In this document: piece after piece, positions 58,583 to 64,000 of the stretch
Numbering within the stretch: position 1 is the stretch's first letter
How the letters are laid out: every line of letters starts with the position of its first letter
The notes under the pieces: model-generated
Database searches by the model: none
Told to the model about the DNA's origin: nothing
Seen by the model: only the letters and a program-made list of their open reading frames with translations
Origin: Oopsacas minuta
Taxonomy: Eukaryota > Porifera > Hexactinellida > Lyssacinosida > Leucopsacidae
Assembly: GCA_024704765.1 (NCBI GenBank)
Contig: JAKMXF010000357.1
Location: forward strand, 82,678-146,677
DNA: 64,000 nucleotides
Direction of reading: 5' to 3'
Position numbers and translations under genes: made by a program

Positions 58583-59895
58583 CAGGGTGCGTTTTAAGTT
58601 CTGTCCCATCTTTATGTTTTATTGTATTATCTATATTCTAAGCATATCCTTAATACTACTATGTTGATTCTTTTACTATATTGTTTAGCTAGCACCTATA
58701 CCTATTATACAATACACCATTCTCACGTATTAGTATTTTCATTTGATGGAACACGAAAGGTCAGCTATTATTGAGTTAGCTAAAAATGGCAAGACTCAGA
58801 AAGAAATTTTGAAGTTGCTCAATATTCCCGCTAATAGACGTAAGTTTGTCTATCGTACGATTCGGAGGTACAACGAGACTGGGGAAGTTTGTGACAAAGC
58901 AAGAAGTGGTCGTCCCCCTTCAGTAACGACTCCAGCACTCCAAAAGTTGGTGCGGGAACGTATCCGTAGGAACCCACGGCGTTCTATGAGGAAAATGGCT
59001 CAGGAACTCAAAGTATCAGAGTCTTCAGTACGGAAAATTGTGAAAGTGAACTTAGGCATCGTTCATTCAGAAGAAAGAGAGTTCACTTCCTAAGTGAGCA
59101 AGTAAAGGTCAAGAGGCTTCAAAGATGTAAAGGACAATTACGTAGGCACGTAAATCATGATATTAAAAAAATTGTATTCTCCGACGAAAAGATTTTCACC
59201 ATTGAGGAAGCTTTGAACCCTCAAAACGACAGGATTATATCACACAAGTCATCTACTATTGATCCAGATCTGAAGTACGTTCCTCGAGTCCAAAAACCAC
59301 TTTCAGTAATGGTTTGGGCTGGAATATCGGCTGTTGGTCGGACGCCACTAATTTTTGTGCCAGCAGGCGTAAAAATAAACTCGACAACTTATTGTGACTT
59401 AATTTTAGAGCCCATAGTGAAGAACCTTAGCCAAACCATGTTTAATGGTGGGTCATTTGTATTTCAACAAGACGGAGCACCAGCTCACACATCAAATGTT
59501 ACCCAAACCTGGCTTCAGAGCAATATTCCATGTTTTATTGAGAAAGAGCAATGGCCTCCATATAGCCCAGACCTGAACCCAATGGACTATTCGGTATGGT
59601 CCATTCTCGAAAGCAGAGTCTGTGCTAAATCTCACAAGAGTATAGACTCTTTGAAGCGAAAATTGCGAGAAGAGTGGGAGAAAATACCCTAAGATGTACT
59701 CCGTGCTGCAGTTGAGGCCCTACCTGGCAGGATATGAAGTGTCATTCATGACAAGGGAGGTTATATTGAGTAATCAGTGCGATTATGTAATTGTATTGAT
59801 CATAATAAACTGGTATAAAAGTTTAAATAGTAAAAGATCTATTGTAGTAAAGTTATGAGGATTTGACTATGGGACAGAACTTAAAACGCACCCTG
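58583..59895 (+). mobile_element. Mariner (DD37D, maT/mori-type), nearly intact
   Basis: Perfect inverted ends of 27 bp, starting CAGGGTGCGTTTTAAGTTCT, flanked by TA. The element is 1313 bp long, normal for a mariner. Its transposase gene has a single frameshift. Confidence 0.95.
58746..59692 (+). pseudogene. Mariner DD37D transposase with one frameshift
   Basis: The ATG is at 58746 (MEHERSAIIELAKNGKTQKE). A first frame to 59093 carries the paired helix-turn-helix region (RSMRKMAQELKVSESSVRKI). One missing base near 59062 shifts the rest, which reads FRRKRVHFLSEQVKVKRLQR, then IVFSDEKIFTIEEA (first Asp), VWAGISAVGRTPLIF, FQQDGAPAHTSNVTQTW (second Asp) and SPDLNPMDYSVW (third Asp). There are 37 residues between the last two Asp. 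The frame ends at TAA around 59690. The triad and ends are intact, so one base separates it from an open gene. Confidence 0.92.
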
Positions 59896-60009
59896 TACAT
59901 AGCCTACTATACATAAGGCCTTTTGTGTGAGATTTAACTCATTAGCATTATTGGACCAGGGATAGTCTTTCATCGTGAGATTTTTATTAATCCGTATTAA
60001 ACGACTGAG

Positions 60010-60115
60010 GTTAGCAGGATATTCCACCAGGGTCAGTTCAATCACCAATTTGTCCTACTTGTACTCCTCAGATTTACCCGAAATTTCTATCATTCGGTAG
60101 AAGAGTGTTGGGTGT
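60010..60115 (+). repeat. Dispersed repeat, copy 3 of 3, diverged
   Basis: Shares 'gcaggatattccaccagggt' with the corresponding part of the 2925 copy (reverse), and 'cagatttacccgaaattt' with both copies. Confidence 0.5.
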
Positions 60116-60602
60116 TTTATTAATTATAATTTTCTTCAATATTTTTTAACTTTTACCTATCTTTTTTTGTCTGACGAGTAGCATCGCTTCTCTATTAAAA
60201 CGAGAAGCTAAAAGTGAGAATTTGAATCTGAAATTTTGTATCTATATTTCTGGCCAATGGACGTTTATTTAAATTAAATTTCCTCCAAAAATTCTTAAAA
60301 CTCGAGGAAGTAGAAGTCAGAGTTAAATTTGAGGGGGTGAGTATCATTTTACAAAGAGTAGGGTCCGTTCAAATTGATATTTGATATCCCAAATCGAACT
60401 CAAACTATTATATTTTGATAACAATCGATAGCTACGACATGGACGTTTCCAATTATGTCGCTATAATCAGGAAATTCTGAAAGATACAGTCACAATGGGG
60501 TTCTAAAATGGCAAAATTCTCGTGTTTTTATGTATTTTCTAAATTTCAATTTGGACTCAAATTTCAAAGATAATTCATTCCCAGAATCGCCTGAATCTTT
60601 AT

Positions 60603-61845
60603 AGGTAGCTCCAAAGTTCTCATACAAACCATTTTGTTTCTAATATTTTTTTAGTATGACCTACATCATTGATTTTCTATATATAATTATTAATACATTC
60701 TATTGGGAAGAGACTGCCTAGTCATTTATTCAATATAACCACCCTTTTTGGAAATGACAGCCCTGAGTCTGTTCGCGGATCCTTCTACTGCGGCACGCAG
60801 AGTTTCTTGGGTTATCTTATCCCATTCTCGACACAAAGAAATCTTTAGAGAGCTAACTGTGTTGTGTGACACAGAACAAGCCTTGTTTTCCAAGAAAGAC
60901 CATACAGAATGGTCTATTAGATCTAAATCGGGACTGTATGGTGACTATTCATCTTTGTGTATAAAATTGGGAGTATTGTGCTTCATCCAATCTTGAGTCG
61001 TATTGGCCGTATGAACAGGAGCACCAGACAAATGGCTGTACAGAATACATGGTCCGGTTCAGACCTGGGGGTTGAAAATCAGTGGTGTCCGACCAACAGC
61101 AGAGACCCCGGCCCAAACCATCACCGACAGCGGTTTCTTCATCCGACTGATATATCTGAACTTATCAGGGATCGCTGAAACTTAGGTCGAGATGATTTCT
61201 GTGGTTTGAGCTATTTGTAGCCTCTTCTATGGTGAAAATTTTCTCATCTGAGAAAAGGATATTTTCGAGAACCCCAATAGCGTGTAGAGCAAGTAGGCTC
61301 TTGCTCTGGGACACTCTCTTTTCATTCATCTACCCAGATAGGAATTGTAACTTTTTGCGTGTAAAAGAGCGCATTCCTAGGTCCCCTTTCACAACCTTTT
61401 GCATTGCTCGGCGAGATATATGAGCTCCCAAGGGCATTTTCCTCATCGAATGGTGTGGATTCCGCCGAATCCGTTCTGGCACCACTTTCTTGAGAGCTGG
61501 GGTCGTTACAGAGCATGGACGACCAGATCTCGGCTTGTCTACAGTGTCCCCAGTTTCCTTTTATCGATTTATCGTCCTGTAAATTAATGCCCTACGCCCT
61601 TTTGCAATATTCAGCAGTTTCAAAATTTCTGATGGACTTTTCCCCGCCATATGCAACTCAATAATTGCTGAATTCTCAGATTCCATGGTTAATCACAATT
61701 TTTCGAAATTGTATACACTAAATTGAAATAATATTCGTTAGGAAGCATGTAAGGTATGTTGCGGAAGAGCAAACCATCGAGAATACTTCCTGATAAAGGT
61801 TGTATATTTATTGTGATTTTGTATCAGAACTCTGGAGTCACCCTG
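60603..61845 (-). mobile_element. Mariner DD37D, degraded copy
   Basis: The right end (reverse) is CAGGGTGACTCCAGAGTTCT next to TA; the left end at about 60603 is mutated (GGTAGCTCCAAAGTTCTCAT). On the minus strand pieces of the same transposase as at 58.7 kb are readable: ESENSAIIELHMAGKSPSEI, TTPALKKVVPERIRRNPHHS, LSVMVWAGVSAVGRTPLIF, GAPVHTANTTQDWMKHN and SPYSPDLDLIDHSVWSFLEN. Many stops and frameshifts. Confidence 0.85.
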
Positions 61846-61849
61846 TACA

Positions 61850-63385
61850 GGCTCCTTCTTTCTATTATATCATTCAATTTCCTTTAATCAAAAACAGGCG
61901 TCGCTAGTACATTTTTAATGAATATTCAAAAAGTGTTAATTGGTCAAAAATATTTTTTTACTACCTATGTCATACATTACTTAGATTGCCTAGTATGTTA
62001 CTACGCTATCTCATAAGATTAATGAGCATGACTGTTATTTACCCATAAATCAACACATGTTATGACTCTTCTCTTGGTTCCCATTCTATTGTTGCTACAA
62101 CAAACGAATAATGGAACCGCAAAATGTCCTCCTATTTTTGATATGTCTAATATTCTCAAGTCCAATCTTCATACTACGTAGGTATTATAATAAAATTATG
62201 ACGAGACAATGCGAGTGTGATGTTAGCGCTGTATTCAAAACCGGTAACTTCAGCCACTCTAAATCTATATTTGGATAAAATGCCAACTTATTCTAACTCT
62301 TTCCTCTTTCGTCTCAGTTTAGTCATAACAGTTATCACAATTGTTGTGAATAATACTTCTTTCAATAAATCCCTTGTTAAATATTGATTTAATTAATAAC
62401 ACACACATTTGAAGAAATTTACATAATCAATCAATATACGTAATAGTTGAGAATACATTTGAATGTTTTAAGTTAGGTAATCTGAATTATATGAACCGAT
62501 GTATATGAAGCAATTGAATGTAAGAAGTATAAAAACTATGGTTTTTCATCGAGGTCCTTATAAAGTACAGCCTTGGTTCATGTATTTAGCAACAATTTTG
62601 CTTCTCTCAAAACGATAGTAATCTTGAGCTGATTAGGCCAGTTAATAAGTTGATAGATCCGATCATACTCAATTTAGCCTAGGCCAATATGAGTATTCAC
62701 TTAGCTGAAACTTATCGCGTACTCATTTTGACCGTGACATATATACTCTCGATTAGTACTACTGATAATATTTCCTAGAAAACTAAAGCCAAATGGGAAC
62801 ATTGTTACAGATTAGGATCTAAATATGAAAATTTACAGTATTTGGAATATAATTGTAACCATTACTTGAAATACAAAATTTGGATCACTTTAATCTTATC
62901 TATCCTTAAATTCGGTTCATAATGGACCCCCTTATGATTCAAATTTATTGACCCAGCAATAATTACAGGAGGTGATTGGATTGCGTCCATTAAACTCGCA
63001 CCTATACCAGAGAATATCTCCCTTTATGTCCCATTTCATTACTACAAGGGTACAGTTTCGTGGGTAGATTTGTAGTTGCTTTTGCACCCAGGAGCGAAGC
63101 AGCAATTAGGCTTAATTGATAGCAGCTATCAACACTCAACAGTGGGAAAATGCTAAACTAAGCTGAGAAAGTTGGTAAATTCATTTAATACGGATAATAC
63201 AAGCATAAATACAAGAAAAAAGATCAAGAGTGATAGAATTCGAACACCAACTGAGTATATGAATATCTATAGGACACCGGAATATTTTTCTTTAATTTAT
63301 TTGTATATTCAAATGAATTTTCAATTGTTTTGGTTACATAATTAACGAAATATTAACCTTGTCATTAACAAATTCAGCCTGGAAT
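61850..63385. other. CSN2 intron 2, later part, no element recognised
   Basis: No recognisable frame. I looked for CSN2 exon 3 (K-L-Y...EYGKLQ-type sequence) and did not see it. Confidence 0.35.
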
Positions 63386-63555
63386 TGCATCCATGGTCCC
63401 AATTTCTCTTAATAATTTGTAGTATTATGTTTGGTAGACTAGGTTTGACCATATTTGGCAATGAACGAAGAAATCACCATTTTCACAATAGATCGGGGAA
63501 TCTATCCCTGGTCCATATTTCAATGGTTCCTGTGAGGCCTTCTGTATCGTAAGCT
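63386..63555. repeat. Dispersed repeat, direct copy of 25048-25205
   Basis: Same block order as the 25-kb copy, with a 20-bp insertion after 'aatttctctta'. It is not next to a P-like remnant here, which weakens the idea that it is the end of that element. Confidence 0.6.
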
Positions 63556-63789
63556 ATGAAATATAGTAATTTGTTTAGGACAGAATAAATATTTATTTTT
63601 GTTTTTCAGAGACAACATAACTAACACTTCATGTATATTTATCTGTTGTTTTTATGAATATGAGGTATACGAGTAGTTTTGCAATTTTATACTTTGCTGA
63701 ATTCTCGACATGTAGTGCCGAGTCCCATGCGAGCACAAAGTGTGCGAGCAAGCAAAGCGGCTCGTAATTTTATATTACTTCAATACTTA

Positions 63790-64000
63790 CAGGGTGGCCA
63801 ATAAGTTCTGACCCAAAATTAAAAACTTACCATAATGTAAGATATGTAAGTATTCACTATTTCTAATGAATTATATCTTGAGTAGACCATTTATCTACCA
63901 TCATCTAACACCTTGATTGCATATTAGCCCACACAAGATTTTTTTCACAATGAATCAGGAAAGAGCAGCAATAATTGAAGTATTTTCTAATGGAAAATGT
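63790..64000 (+). mobile_element. Mariner, 5' end, runs off the window
   Basis: TA followed by CAGGGTGGCCAATAAGTTCT, a mariner-type end related to those at 52790 and 61845. A transposase start codon lies at 63950 (MNQERAAIIEVFSNGKC), similar in form to the 58746 start, and stays open to the edge of the window. Confidence 0.85.

Noticed and set aside
60748-61587. Plus-strand frames at 60.7-61.6 kb
   Set aside because: They are shadows of a minus-strand mariner transposase.
1-64000. CRISPR arrays, prokaryotic operons, retroelement LTRs, tRNA or rRNA genes
   Set aside because: Introns, metazoan host genes and eukaryotic transposons exclude a prokaryote. I saw no spaced identical repeats, no reverse transcriptase motif and no convincing tRNA or rRNA fold.

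Overview
The window looks like AT-rich nuclear DNA of an invertebrate animal. It has three host genes of clearly metazoan type (twinfilin, cystinosin and the start of COP9 signalosome subunit 2), long introns, and a very dense load of DNA transposons, with no retroelement recognised. The lineage cannot be fixed from the sequence. An arthropod such as a parasitic copepod is one guess, supported only by the high repeat load and the abundance of mariner DD37D elements.

Layout. 0-7 kb holds a truncated hAT copy, a mariner scrap and dispersed repeats. 7.2-8.2 kb is an intronless twinfilin gene (- strand), followed by a hAT-type MITE and a dead Tc1-like element (9.6-11.0 kb). 13.9-23.9 kb is a nested stack: a MULE/FLYWCH-type element is interrupted by a RAG1-like transposon (13981-19468), which is itself interrupted by a GTF2IRD2/ZBED-type hAT element (15361-17685). 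A second MULE copy lies in inverted orientation to the first. 24.0-24.9 and 30.4-32.4 kb carry P-element/THAP9-like remnants around the cystinosin gene (27.65-28.74 kb, - strand). 32.6-36.8 kb has a pair of 390-bp inverted repeats enclosing a Merlin (ISXO2-type) transposase with one stop codon and a Tigger-like element. 39.2-40.4 kb is a second RAG1-like copy and 51.3-52.2 kb a third. 41.6-46.96 kb is an unusual two-gene transposon: a spliced Ulp1-protease/PHD-finger gene on + runs tail-to-tail, 7 bp apart, into a spliced KDZ-like transposase gene on -, between inverted repeats carrying the palindrome AGCGCATGCGCT. CSN2 starts about 300 bp beyond it. Its exon 1 and exon 2 are separated by a 10-kb intron full of transposons, and its remaining exons lie beyond the window. 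Four mariner copies, most with a recognisable DD37D core, lie at 52.8-64 kb.

Main result: the RAG1-like family. The element at 13981-19468 has terminal inverted repeats starting with CACAGTG, identical to the heptamer of V(D)J recombination signals, and is flanked by a 6-bp direct repeat. Its broken gene shows the RAG1 core in order: the D600, D708 and E962 regions, a CxxC pair, an HxxxxH pair and a C-terminal CCHC-like knuckle. The D600 equivalent is His in this copy, but both aspartates are intact in the other two copies. No RAG2-like (Kelch) gene is visible. The second notable system is the Ulp1-PHD/KDZ-like transposon, whose protease gene joins through four exons in perfect phase to an intact 454-residue protein.
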